From NCBI GenBank assembly GCA_028455995.1, contig JABELC010000015.1, positions 62,001 through 126,000 of the forward strand: 64,000 bases of DNA. The letters run 5' to 3'. The notes below the pieces were generated by a model. The model did not search any database. It was not told the DNA's origin and worked only from the letters and a program-made list of their open reading frames with translations. Source of the DNA: Scleromitrula shiraiana. Lineage: Eukaryota > Ascomycota > Leotiomycetes > Helotiales > Sclerotiniaceae. Shown in pieces: positions 1 through 12,447 of the stretch. The translations under genes and the position numbers were made by a program. Within the stretch, counting starts at the first letter, position 1, and each line of letters starts with the position of its first letter.

Positions 1-302
1 AGCCAGCTTCGTCCGCAAGAGGATCAGTGAAAGTAGCAGAGCCAGAGGTCGTTCCATTGGAGTTTACATCTTGTTGATATGCTACACCACGGATAAAGAA
101 TTCGGTTCCGTTCTCATAGAAGAAGTGAGAACCCTAAGAAAGAAATAAGCATTTACTAGTGATGTTGGCGCGTCAAATAAAAGTCTTGTTTATATCATAC
201 CTTAATGACAATAGGAGGGAGATCGGCAGCAGCAGCTGAGGACGCGAAGAGGGCGCCGCTCAATGCTGTAACAGCGGCCGAAGCAATGCCAAAGGTCTTC
301 AT
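1..302 (-). CDS. GH72 1,3-beta-glucanosyltransferase (Gas/Gel family), 5' part
   Basis: This is the start of a gene that runs off the left edge. The ATG is at 302-300. Exon 1 is 201-302 (34 codons), a 67-bp GT-AG intron is 134-200, and exon 2 begins at 133 and is open to base 1. The first residues (MKTFGIASAAV, then an Ala/Ser-rich hydrophobic run) form a signal peptide. The mature start reads VIKGSHFFYENGTEFFIRG, followed by VAYQQD and DPLADEAG, which is the conserved beginning of the Gas1/Gel1 catalytic domain. The family cuts and rejoins beta-1,3-glucan chains at the cell surface, usually as GPI-anchored proteins. The catalytic glutamates and the GPI signal lie outside the window. It is divergent to FKS1, whose product makes its substrate. 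Confidence 0.88.
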
Positions 303-3300
303 TATGAATGATTACCAATGACTGGGATCTTTTTTTAAAATTGTTTTGAAGATGTTAAATGCTAATTACGATAGCTTGATGAATGAAAATTGGAAGTTGT
401 TTTTATGATAATGATTCAATTGCAAACCATGTGGAAGAGCAAACAAGCAATATTCCAAATTTATTTTCCGGTCTCGCGTCTCGAATAATCGGTAGAAGGT
501 TTGAGGAGAGAAGGAAAGAACGAGTGATATAATGAATACGAAGATCTTGTTCTCTACAGCTAATTGACTGCACTGCAGAATTTGGCTGAGATGGTTAGAT
601 GTTATGTAGATTCAAAATTTAAGAAGATATTGAAGAAATAATTTGAACGAATGTCTCTTTTTGATCTATGATGATGTTGTTGTTGTTGTTGTTGTTGTAG
701 TAGTAGTAGTTGGTGTTGTTACAATAGAAAAAAAAAGTCAAGAATGTCAAGAAGTCAGTGTCAGTGTCAGTATTATTATTATTCAAAGTTTCAACGGTTA
801 TATCAGCATTAACCTTGAAACCGTATAAAGTGGCGATTAAAAAAGAAATGAGGCGGAAAAGGAAATGATTTTAGAATATCGAAAGTTGGGAATAGAGTCT
901 AAAAGAAGAGAGAAAGGGCACATGGAAGGTGGAAGGTGGAAGGTGGAAGGTGGAAGGGGGAAGGGGGTGGGGGGGAGGGGGGGTTAACACGCGGCCCGGG
1001 TAAGGCAGTACAAAATTCATTGACCCAAAAACTCATAAAACTAATAATAATAATAATAATAATTATACCCAAACCCCCCAAACCCCCCAAACCCGCCAAA
1101 TTCGCCAAATTACCAATATAGACACATACTGAGTACAATACAATACAATACGATACGATACGATAAGATACGACACCTCGGACAAAATACTTTACGAAAT
1201 GGAATGCGCAGCAGTAAAAAAGCGACACGCCGGCCGAGTGTACCTGGGAATTTATCTTACTATGTTAGGAAAGCCAAGATCATGAACCTGGTATTAATAT
1301 TAATACCAATACCCTCTGATCTCAAGGGATAGGTACCTACTACTATCGATACGTAAATAGGCATTTCGACACCTTGGAATCAATACTATAATACATAAGG
1401 ATCTAGTATCTAAATATATCTACATCTACATCTACATCTACATCTATCTCTCACCATCCTTCGAGGATATCCGATATGTACTGTACTATTATATCTGTTA
1501 ACTACCAACATTGGGATATATCTGACTGGTCCGACCCTCAAATACATCACAGGCCATCCAAGTCATCCACTCTCTAAGCAGTTTCTGTTAGTTGTCAATA
1601 TACTCCAATTTATTTCATCTTTAAGTTCATCTCGAGCTCGTATTCATTCATAAGTATGGTGGGATGTAAGATGTCAGCGATGTAACCTAATTCCTCCATC
1701 ATGTGAATATCAAGGTATATGCTACATCTGTGTATCACTTTCGAGACAATCAGGAATCTTTTGCATTCTATATGTAAATGTAAGATACTTCTATCAAGTT
1801 ATCTTCCTACGTCTCAAACATCGAATGGGTAAGTATCGAATATCGAATTGTTTCTTCAATCCGAGTTGGACAGAACTTTACGTTTTTCGATAAAACGTTT
1901 GTGGCTTGATGATTTCAACTCACTGCAGTATCGAATCGAATACATGCGATGCATACGTACATATGTGACTACTCGAGGATAAGATAGTTCTTTGGTTACG
2001 GAATACGAATATCAATCAAGATCTGAATATCATTCGCAACAGCAACACTAAACTCGTATCAACTTCTTCTTCAGTTCAAAACTATCTACGGAGTACCGAA
2101 GGTCAATGCATCAAACAAAGTCATCATCCAATGATGATAGTTTTTTAGTACATTGGATCTATTTTAGGAGAGTTACAAGTTCGGATAGTATGTATGGATT
2201 TACCCGCAATGCACGATTTTAGAACTAGACATATTTTTTTTTTACAGTCCGTCGCTCAAAATTCTTCATCGAAGCGACCCTAAACTTCTAAGTTGCCGAA
2301 GCTTTCGGAACCTAAGAAAACTACAGCAAAAGACTAATGAAGATAGTGCCCGGAGATGTTGATTTGAGATGTCACGAATGTTTAATAACTTTTACCACCG
2401 GTAACTCCGCGATACAAGCAAGCGTTCGTTCCCCTACTAGACATCTCGGAACGACCCAAAAGCTCCTCGAGAGATGGGAATTTTGACTGGTGATGAAATC
2501 CTTAAGGACCAATATTCTAGAGCGAGTCAATCCTTCCAAGAATCCAACTTTGGAAGAACTGCTGCTTTTATACGAAATTAATTGACCCATAGAATTTCGA
2601 AAGATACCACAGTTGTACAAAGATCTCAAACACCGAAGCGGCATTAGACAAGCACTAAAGAAGTCATTTGATCTATCTCCACTCCTTCTCAGATCCTGGA
2701 ATTCAGTACAGTGCCCCCCCGAGTCGAGAGTGTGTATTGATATTCCCAGTGGACAAATAAAAGTGGTCAAGATCCCGGTCCGTTAATCTTTTTGGTTAAA
2801 AAGGAAAAATGTTATTCATGCAAAGCTTTTCCAATCGTGGCACATACGTACTTCATTAACGCACCGGCCACAAATCAATTGCCGTTTTATCCCCCTATTC
2901 AGCTTATATCCACCGTTTGGGAGGGGGATCATCCCTTTTCTATCTGGGATATGCCTGAACTTTGAAGTAACACTGTAGGTACATGAAGATTTCACTCAAT
3001 TTGATGAGCTAGATGATGGAATTGAGAGAAAACTCTTTTGGCGTGTTTGCTAAGATGCTTATGGTCATCGAAGTCTCTTTTCATAAAGTAATGGATATTC
3101 TGTGAATTCATTCATAAATATACACCGACAATATCTTTTACCGATGCTTGTTTTTGTGCCAATGTTCTCGAGTGTTGTGGATACAACAATTATCAAGAAG
3201 CTTGATAGAATCGTAAATAGAAATGCAAGATTGATGGAGAATTAAATGGGTCAATTGATTTCATTCAGGGGAACAGGGAAGCAAAGATGCATGATGATGA

Positions 3301-3327
3301 TGCTGTGCCATCAGTGCATCACGTATC

Positions 3328-3328
<1 letters not shown>

Positions 3329-3388
<60 letters not shown>
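3329..3388. repeat. (TAT)n microsatellite
   Basis: About twenty near-perfect ATT/TAT triplets lie in the region upstream of FKS1. No gene overlaps them. Confidence 0.95.
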
Positions 3389-3389
<1 letters not shown>

Positions 3390-3992
3390 CCGGTATGTTC
3401 CAGGACCTCGCCTCAGCCACTACCCCTGCTACTTTGCTATGAATAATTCATTTTCCATGTTTTAAAGAGAACGAGAACACCAGTGGCTTCCATGCGACGA
3501 GATAACGAGTGAAATAGAGACGATAAGTTTGGCTTGGTTTGTATGATGATATTATATCAGACAAGCTTTCCATAATCATCTGGGCATGATTTTGGTAAGA
3601 TACAATAATTAGTAAGTATACAATACTCATGGACCTCTCTGAAAACGATGTCACTTCTAAGCATATCGCCGAGTTGATAAAAATCTATCTATAGATTCTA
3701 TATGTACATTACGAATTTACGGCATTATACGGTAATGTTGTAGTGTAGATAGAAATGAGGACGCGAATATCTATTAAAATATAAATGCACTAAATAAAAA
3801 TACCCCTGAATAACGGATTATTTTGAGAGTACCAGTACCTAGACAATAATGTATGCACAATTTTAATGAAATTGATGAATGAACTAACCAAGAGTTTCTT
3901 ATAACCTATAAGTATAGGAACCAATCAAGTAGCTGTTTATACACTCTGAAAAGTCTCTAATCCTCTCCTGAATCACCCTGTAAGAAAATCGA

Positions 3993-4085
3993 AAAGGAGG
4001 AGGAGGAGGAGGAGGAGGGAGGGAGAAAGGGAGGGAGAAAGGGAGAAAGGGAGAGAGGGAGGGAGGGAGGGAGGGAGGGAGGGGA
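3993..4085. repeat. Purine tract (GGA)n / (GGGA)n
   Basis: Roughly 90 bases are almost entirely G and A: GGA repeats first, then GGGA and AGGGAG repeats. A complementary-type pyrimidine tract, TTTTCCC repeats at 4430-4515, lies about 350 bp further toward FKS1. Confidence 0.95.
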
Positions 4086-4429
4086 GAGAAGGAGAGTGAC
4101 ATTGGGTATTGTATGTATTATGAATAGAATTGGTTGATTTGAAATCGTCTCAGAATTTCATGTCAACCCACATCGACATCGACATGGGGAATGATCGATG
4201 GAATAGAATAGAATAGAAATTAGATCTAATAAACTAAACCATATAAGGGAACACTTTTAGATCTTCTTGATTTCTAAGTTCAAATTCATGGATAAGTCTC
4301 CTTTTCATTCCTCACAATTTTTGACCAGTAGGAAGAGCACTTATTTGGTACAAGCCACCACTTTGTCTATGTCTACATATGTATTAGATGAATTAATAAG
4401 ATCTATTCACTTCAATTGGATCTAGCCTC

Positions 4430-4515
4430 TTTTTTCCCTTTTCCTTTTCCCTTTTTTCCTTTTTCCTTTTTCCTTTTCCCTTTTCCCTTTTCCCTTTTCC
4501 CTTTTCCCTTTTCCT
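4430..4515. repeat. Pyrimidine tract (TTTTCCC)n
   Basis: A run of T and C with a 6-7 base period lies about 1 kb upstream of the FKS1 start. Pyrimidine tracts are common in promoters and leaders of strongly expressed filamentous-fungal genes. A regulatory role here is inference. Confidence 0.9.
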
Positions 4516-5374
4516 ATTAATTTTTTTGAATTACCCATTATTTTCCATTTCCACCCGAAACTAGATCTCTACTCTCTCTTCTTATATGATCCACTACTAC
4601 TATTTAGGTACTACGGTTGACGAAAACAAACCATTTCTTCCCTTCCCCCCCAATTCAATTTGATTTACTTGCATTTTGCCTGGGAGCAATTAATCCAAGT
4701 TGATTTATTTTCTTACTAAAATATTCTTCTCCCTATTTTCCCTCTTTTTCCCATTCAATCTCTCCTTCCTTTGGAAAAAGAACCATCATATCGAACATAT
4801 TCGACATCTGAATATAGGAATCTTTGGAAACAAGGCTTACTTTTTATTCAGTGTTGATTTCTTTTCTTCTTCCTTTTTCTTCTCGTTCTTGTTTATTCCT
4901 TCGAACCTTTACACTCGTTCTTAATACTACACTATCTTTTGCGTTTGACGCGACAGTATCGATTAGCTCGAGTTCGTTAGGGGAGCAACCAGCCGCTCAA
5001 ATTCAAACGTAAAAACCAACGAGTCAACGTAAACTTGACAACCACCCAAAAAGATAGGAGCGGATCAGAATTCATATTTTGATTCTTCCCTTGACAACTA
5101 TCGCTGTTTTTATACATCACAATACATTGTAATTGAAGGATTCTGTTCACTCTTTACGACTTCATATCAAGAAGACCTTTTTTAAGACGCAACTTTTACA
5201 GCCCTCGCCGGTCTTTTACTAATTTGTATTGTGTCGGATTTTCAATTATATTACCAAACTTATTTGATTTTTGAGGACTTACGGAATCACTCACTTTTCC
5301 AATGTGCCTTTAATATGTGAGTTTGTTCTGTTTAGAATCATTTCACTTTCCGTCCAAGACCCTCATTCTAAGAC

Positions 5375-5434
5375 ATGTCAACAATCAACATCGCCGAGCT
5401 TTTCAAGAATCTTTCGGCAGAACTAGTCAATTGA
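5375..5434 (+). other. Possible upstream ORF in the FKS1 leader (19 codons)
   Basis: An ATG at 5375 opens a 19-codon frame ending in TGA at 5432-5434, 71 bases before the FKS1 start codon. It would encode MSTINIAELFKNLSAELVN. Two shorter start-stop pairs lie just upstream (an ATG-TGC-CTT-TAA and an ATG-TGA near 5302-5320). Whether this is within the transcribed leader or in a leader intron cannot be seen from sequence alone. Confidence 0.35.
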
Positions 5435-5505
5435 ATTTTCCAAAAAAAAAAAAAAAAGATCATAAGCTAACACCAAAATCGTAGAACTGCTTTTGAAACG
5501 CAATC

Positions 5506-8500
5506 ATGTCGGGACACCCACAGCAGGGCCAATACGATGATGGCTACGGCCATCAACAGGGCGGCAATACCGATTCCTATTACCAGGATGAACACGCCCA
5601 ACAATATTACGATAATAATGGAGGTGGCTACGAGCAAGGCCACGGCGGTCAACACCACCAAGGAGGAGATGGGTACTATGACGAATCGTATGTTTTGTCT
5701 ACTATGGTATTGATTACAATTTGAGACTGACAATTGATTCTAGAGGGTACTATAACGCTGATGCCAACAACCCATATCAACAAGATGGAGGTTACTACGA
5801 AGGTCAGGAACATGGAGGACAATACCAAGATGAATACTACAACGACCAATATTATGATCAAGGGGCAGGCGGCCAAGCTGCTCAACCCAAGCGTCGAGGT
5901 GATTCAGAGGAAGATTCCGAAACTTTCAGCGACTTTACCATGAGATCAGACATGGCACGAGCAACGGATATGGATTACTACGGACGTGGTGATGAGAGAT
6001 ACAACAGTTATAATGAGAGCCAAATGGGCGGTCGTGGTTACAGGCCCCCTTCTTCCCAGGTCTCTTATGGTGGAAATCGATCATCTGGTGCTTCAACACC
6101 AAACTACGGTATGGATTATAACAATGTTCTCCCTGCTGGACAACGATCTAGGGAGCCATATCCAGCCTGGACTTCCGACGCTCAAATTCCCCTCTCCAAG
6201 GAGGAAATTGAAGATATCTTTTTGGATTTGACAGCAAAATTCGGTTTCCAACGTGATAGCATGAGGAACATGTACGATCATTTGATGATTCTCCTCGATT
6301 CCAGAGCTTCTCGTATGACGCCAAATCAGGCTCTTTTGTCCCTTCACGCCGATTACATTGGAGGTGACAATGCCAACTACAGGAAATGGTATTTTGCCGC
6401 CCACTTGGATTTGGATGATGCGGTAGGATTTGCCAACATGAAACTCGGCAAAGGCGATCGTAGAACCCGAAAGGCTCGTAAAGCTGCAAAGAAGAAGGCT
6501 GATGCTGATCCACAAAACGAGGCGCAAACCCTCGAGCAATTAGAGGGTGACAACAGTCTTGAAGCCGCTGAGTACAGATGGAAAACGCGTATGAATCGTA
6601 TGTCTCAACATGATCGTGTGCGTCAAGTGGCTCTTTTCCTCCTTTGCTGGGGTGAAGCCAATCAGGTCCGATACATGCCTGAATTGCTGTGCTTCATCTT
6701 CAAGTGTGCTGATGATTACCTCAACTCTCCTGCTTGCCAGAACCTGGTTGAGCCTGTTGAAGAATTTACTTATCTTAATCAAATTATCACTCCTCTCTAC
6801 CAATACTGCAGAGACCAAGGATACGAGATCCAGGATGGCAAGTACGTCCGTAGGGAAAGGGACCACAACAAAATTATTGGTTACGATGATATGAATCAAC
6901 TCTTCTGGTACCCTGAGGGTATTGAGCGAATTATTATGGAAGACAAATCTCGATTGGTCGATCTACCTCCTGCAGAACGTTATCTTCACTTGAAGGATGT
7001 TAACTGGAACAAGGTTTTCTTCAAGACCTATTTGGAGACTCGTTCTTGGTTCCACATGTTGGTCAACTTCAATCGTATCTGGGTTATTCACATCACTTCG
7101 TTTTGGTTCTTCACAGCCAAGAACTCTCCAACTCTACTCGTAAAGGATTATCAGCAACAACTCAACAACCAACCTGAAGCCTCTGCACAATGGTCTGCTG
7201 TTGCATTGGGTGGTGCTGTTGCAAGTTTGATTATGATTCTCGCTACAATCGCTGAATGGAGTTATGTTCCTCGTCGATGGGCAGGAGCTCAACATTTGAC
7301 TAAAAAGCTCTTCTTCCTCATCGCCGTCTTCGCTCTTAATGTTGCTCCTAGTGTGTACATCTTCATTGTCCCCAATACGCAGAAAACCAAGCTCGCCTTG
7401 ATTCTCGGTATTGTTCAATTTTTCATCGCCTTGATAACGTTTTTGTTCTTCTCAATCATGCCTATGGGAGGTTTGTTTGGAAGTTACTTGACTCGTAATT
7501 CGAGACAATACGTTGCCAGTCAAACGTTCACTGCTAGTTATCCTCGCCTTACTGGCAACGACATGTGGATGTCATATGGGTTGTGGATTGTCGTCTTTGC
7601 TGCTAAGTTGGCCGAATCTTATGCCTTCTTGACTTTGTCATTCCGTGATCCTATCAGATACTTGGATTCTATGGAGATTCGAAACTGTGTGGGTGACAAG
7701 ATCATTGGTGATGTCCTCTGTAAATTGCAACCAAAGATCTTGCTTGGCATCATGTTCGTTACTGATCTCACATTGTTCTTCTTGGACACTTACATGTGGT
7801 ATATCATTTTGAACGCTGTCAGTTCCGTCGCTCGTTCTTTCTACCTCGGTGTTTCCATCTGGACTCCATGGAGAAACATCTTCTCTCGATTGCCAAAGCG
7901 TATTTATTCCAAGGTCTTGGCTACCACTGATATGGAAATCAAGTACAAGCCCAAGGTGCTCATCTCTCAAATTTGGAACGCCATCGTTATTTCCATGTAC
8001 CGTGAGCATCTTTTGGCCATCGATCACGTTCAAAAACTTCTCTACCATCAAGTTCCTTCGGAGCAAGAGGGCAAAAGAACACTCCGGGCTCCAACCTTCT
8101 TCGTTTCTCAGGAAGATCATTCATTCAAGACTGAATTTTTCCCCAGTCAGAGTGAAGCTGAACGTCGTATTTCCTTCTTCGCCCAATCTCTGTCTACACC
8201 TATTCCAGAGCCTCTTCCGGTTGATAACATGCCTACATTCACAGTCATGATTCCTCATTACGGTGAAAAGATCTTGTTTTCTCTCCGTGAAATTATTCGT
8301 GAGGATGAACCATACTCTCGAGTCACTCAACTCGAATACTTGAAGCAATTGCACACTCACGAATGGGATTGTTTCGTTAAGGATACTAAGATTTTGGCTG
8401 ACGAGACATCTCAATTCAACGGTGAATACGAAAAGGGTGAAAAGGATACTGCTAAGAGCAAGATTGATGATCTTCCTTTCTACTGCATTGGTTTCAAATC

Positions 8501-11402
8501 GGCCGCTCCAGAATACACTCTCCGTACACGTATTTGGGCTTCTCTCAGAGCTCAAACATTGTACCGTACTATTTCTGGATTCATGAACTATAGTCGTGCT
8601 ATCAAACTGCTTTACAGAGTCGAGAACCCTGAGGTTGTTCAAATGTTCGGTGGAAACTCTGATAAGCTTGAACGTGAGCTTGAGCGCATGGCCCGTCGCA
8701 AATTCAAGCTTTGTGTTTCTATGCAACGTTATGCCAAGTTCAAGAAGGAAGAGATGGAAAACACCGAGTTCCTCCTTCGTGCTTACCCCGATCTTCAAAT
8801 TGCTTATCTTGATGAAGAGGCTCCACTTGCTGAAGGCGAAGAGCCACGTCTCTACTCTGCTTTGATTGATGGTCACTCTGAAATCATGGAGAATGGAATG
8901 CGCAAGCCCAAGTTCAGAGTTCAGCTTTCTGGTAACCCAATTCTTGGTGACGGAAAATCTGACAACCAAAACCATGCCATTATCTTCTACCGTGGAGAGT
9001 ACATCCAACTTATCGATGCCAATCAAGACAACTATTTGGAAGAGTGTTTGAAGATTCGTAGTGTCTTGGCCGAATTCGAAGAAATGACTACTGATAACGT
9101 CTCGCCTTATACACCCGGTGTTCAGAACCCTAAGACCAACCCCGTCGCTATTCTTGGAGCTCGTGAATATATTTTCTCAGAGAATATTGGTCTTCTCGGT
9201 GATGTTGCTGCAGGAAAGGAACAAACATTCGGTACCCTCTTTGCACGTACTCTTGCTACCATCGGTGGAAAGCTTCATTATGGACATCCTGATTTCTTGA
9301 ACGGTATCTTCATGACTACTCGTGGTGGTGTTTCCAACGCCCAAAAGGGTCTCCATCTTAACGAGGATATTTACGCCGGTATGAGAGCTCTTCTTCGTGG
9401 AGGTCGTATCAAGCATTGCGAGTACTACCAATGTGGTAAAGGTCGTGATTTGGGTTTTGGCTCTATTCTGAACTTCACAACTAAGATTGGTACTGGTATG
9501 GGTGAGCAAATGCTTTCTCGTGAATACTACTACCTCGGTACTCAACTGCCTATCGATCGATTCTTGTCTTTCTACTACGCCCATCCTGGTTTCCATTTGA
9601 ACAACATGTTCATTATGTTGTCTGTCAACCTCTTCATGATCTGTCTTATCAATTTGGGAGCCCTTCGAAATCAAGTCATTGAGTGCGACTACAACACCAA
9701 CGTACCAATCACCGATCCATTGTACCCAACTGGATGTAACAACATCGTTCCAATCACTAACTGGGTTTACCGTTGTGTTATTTCCATTTTTATCGTCTTC
9801 TTCATCTCTTTCGTGCCTCTTACCGTTCAAGAACTTACAGAACGTGGATTCTGGCGTGCATCGATGCGTCTCGGCAAGCAATTCTGCTCTCTATCTCCCT
9901 TCTTCGAAGTGTTTGTCTGTCAAATTTACGCCAACTCTGTCCAACAAGATTTGTCCTTCGGTGGTGCCCGATATATCGGAACTGGTCGTGGTTTTGCTAC
10001 CGCTCGTATCCCATTCGGTATCCTCTTCTCTCGATTCGCAGGCCCATCTATCTACCTTGGAGCTCGATTACTTATGATGCTTCTATTTGCCACCATCACG
10101 GTTTGGCAAGCGGCTCTGACTTATTTCTGGGTTACACTTCTTGCTCTCTGTATCTCTCCGTTCTTGTACAACCCCCATCAATTCGCATGGAACGATTTCT
10201 TCATCGATTACAGAGATTATCTTAGATGGCTATCAAGAGGAAACTCCCGCTCTCACGCATCATCATGGATCGCTTATTGCCGCCTTTCACGTACAAGAAT
10301 TACTGGTTATAAACGCAAGATCCTTGGAGACCCTTCATCCAAACTATCTGGTGATGTCCCACGTGCCCCATTCACCAACCTTTTCTTTGGTGAAATCGTT
10401 GGTCCTCTACTCATCGTTGCTGTCACCTTAATTCCATATCTCTTCATCAACGCTCAAACTGGAGTTATTCCTGACCACAATGATGGTGCCACCACTGAAC
10501 CCACCAATGCATTGATCCGTATCGCAATTGTGGCCTTCGCCCCCATTGCAATCAATGCTGGTGTACTCGCTATGATGTTTGCAATGGCTTGTTGTATGGG
10601 ACCCGTTCTCGGAATGTGCTGCAAGAAATTTGGCTCTGTTCTCGCTGCCATTGCTCACGGAACAGCTGTCGTTATGGCACTAGTTTTCTTCGAAGTTATG
10701 TTCTTCTTGGAAGGCTTCGTGTTCGCTAAGACTTTGTTGGGAATGATTGCTTCAGCTGCAATTCAAAGATTTATCTACAAGCTTATTGTTGGCTTGGCTT
10801 TGACCAGAGAAATGAAGACCGACACCTCCAATATTGCTTTCTGGACTGGTAAATGGTATTCCATGGGATGGCATTCAGTTTCCCAACCTGGTCGTGAATT
10901 CCTTTGCAAGATTACCGAACTCGGCATGTTTGCAGGAGATTTCATTCTCGGTCATCTTCTCCTGTTCATTATGCTTCCAGTCATTGCCATTCCCCAGGTT
11001 GATAAGGTTCACTCGATTATGCTTTTCTGGCTTCGTCCAAGGTATGTTTCTTCACCCTTGCTTTGACTTTTATATTTACTAACATGTTATAGTCGACAAA
11101 TTCGTCCACCAATTTACTCATTGAAGCAATCTAAGTTGCGTAGAAGACGTGTCTGGAGATATGCCATCCTCTACTTCGTCATGTTCATTATCTTCCTTGC
11201 CTTGTTGGTGGGACCACTTGTTGCTGGCAAGATGATTTTATCAGACAGCTTAACCAGCTCTATCCCTATGAACTTGTACCAGCCTACTGGCCAGAACAAT
11301 AATGACACCATGAATCGCACTCAGACTGGTACTGGAGCTGTGAGTGGAGCTGCGTCTGCCACTGCAAGCGGTACCAGCGCTGCTAAGGTTCGATTGTTCT
11401 AA
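5506..11402 (+). CDS. FKS1: 1,3-beta-glucan synthase catalytic subunit (GT48)
   Basis: This enzyme makes linear beta-1,3-glucan from UDP-glucose at the plasma membrane under Rho1 control, and it is the target of echinocandins. Exons are 5506-5687, 5744-11041 and 11093-11402, giving 1929 residues, normal for Pezizomycotina. The first intron splits a Ser codon (DES/GYYNAD) and the last joins LRP to SRQIRPPIYS. The N-terminus is rich in Gly, Gln, Tyr and Asp. Next come the conserved FKS1 N-terminal domain, a first membrane cluster (about 505-765), a large cytosolic GT48 domain starting near residue 890 (PTFTVMIPHYGEKI), and a second membrane cluster from about 1335 to the C-terminus. Echinocandin hot spot 1 reads FLTLSFRDP (689-697) and hot spot 2 reads WVYRCVIS (from about 1401). 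Both look like normal, susceptible-type sequence. The gene appears intact, with a codon choice suggestive of high expression. Confidence 0.97.
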
Positions 11403-12447
11403 TCGGAACATTGTATAGATGGCTTCTGGGGATGTAATATAGAAAGGAATGGGGTGCCGTACATTAAAATGATCTCGGAATGGATGCGTGGCCATCGTCA
11501 CTTAACGGCGTGTTTTCTCTTTTTTTTAACTTTGGGTGTTTGCATGGAACCAGGGCTTTAGATGTTTGTTTTAGTTTCTCTCTTTTTTCCTTCTTTGCTG
11601 TTCCCAATAATGACAACACAATGCTGGTATGCGCAGGCTTGCAAAAGAGCCGCGATGCTACCAACTTACGGCTGTAATGTGATACAGCACGACGATAATA
11701 TCGAGTCTTCGCACAATGAATATGAGTAGAATTTTGGTTATCCAATACTTTTCTTTTGATTCTGATTACTGTGATATAATTTGATTATAATTTTCTTGAT
11801 AATATATGTTAAACACACTAAGCACTAGAAATGCACTTCTCGCTGACTAACCTCTCCTTTTCCCATTAAATGCCATTATAATGCAATTTTAACTCCAACT
11901 CTGATTTTTCTATGCCTGTCATTGTATACATACCTACCTAATATGTAGACACTTTCTTGACATATAAACACTAGACTGAATGGTCAATTGTCTGTATGAG
12001 CAATACTCATTAAACCTAGCATCATCTACTATTGAGATAAAATTGATGTAAATTAAATGTATATACTATATCAAACATCACATAGAGAATCTTTTAGATT
12101 TCATGCCACTATTACTTGCTTACAACTTGCAAGAAAGCAAGCTACCTGTTGGATGTCGTTCCTCAAATTACACTTATGCATCCGTCGGTCATTCCATTAC
12201 GCGAGCTCCGACGCGACAATTATCAAATAAGCCAGCAGCAGTAAATAAAATAAGTCTGATTTTATCTCTCTCTTAAACAAATATACATGGGGAACGGGAC
12301 TTATCAATTTCCTTCTCCCGTATATCACTCTCTACACATCTCTCTATAATTCTCTTTTCTTCCCCTCTCATACATCTACCTCATACCTCAATCCCCTCCT
12401 ATTCCAATCCATCCGAGTTCGATTCGACTCGACTCAACGTCGCAGAG
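11403..12447. other. Intergenic region FKS1-LCB1
   Basis: This is the 3' flank of FKS1 followed by the LCB1 promoter. The last 150 bases before LCB1 are pyrimidine-rich (CTCTC and CCTC runs). I see no gene or RNA. Open frames here are short and without features. Confidence 0.7.

Larger units (their letters stand above)
303..5505. other. Long intergenic region between the GH72 gene and FKS1
   Basis: This stretch of 5.2 kb has no gene that I can support. It is full of simple repeats: TTG/TAG triplets (669-711), GGTGGAA units (922-985), AAT (1043-1064), CCCCAAA-like units (1070-1105), ACAAT/ACGAT pentamers (1134-1166), TACATC (1416-1447), TAT (3329-3388), purine GGA/GGGA (3993-4085) and TTTTCCC (4430-4515). 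Open frames within it are low-complexity or have no recognisable features, including one of 132 codons on the minus strand at 2372-2770. The last kilobase is pyrimidine-rich and probably holds the FKS1 promoter and leader. Confidence 0.7.

Noticed and set aside
643..828. Short plus-strand frame with a polyvaline run
   Set aside because: It is produced by TTG/TAG triplet repeats and has no coding character.
2372..2770. Minus-strand frame of 132 codons upstream of FKS1
   Set aside because: It has no recognisable domain, no sensible neighbouring exons and a composition like the surrounding intergenic DNA. Only conservation could revive it.
8121..9026. Minus-strand frame of 301 codons inside FKS1
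   Set aside because: It is a shadow of the strongly biased codon use on the plus strand. The plus-strand protein is unambiguous.
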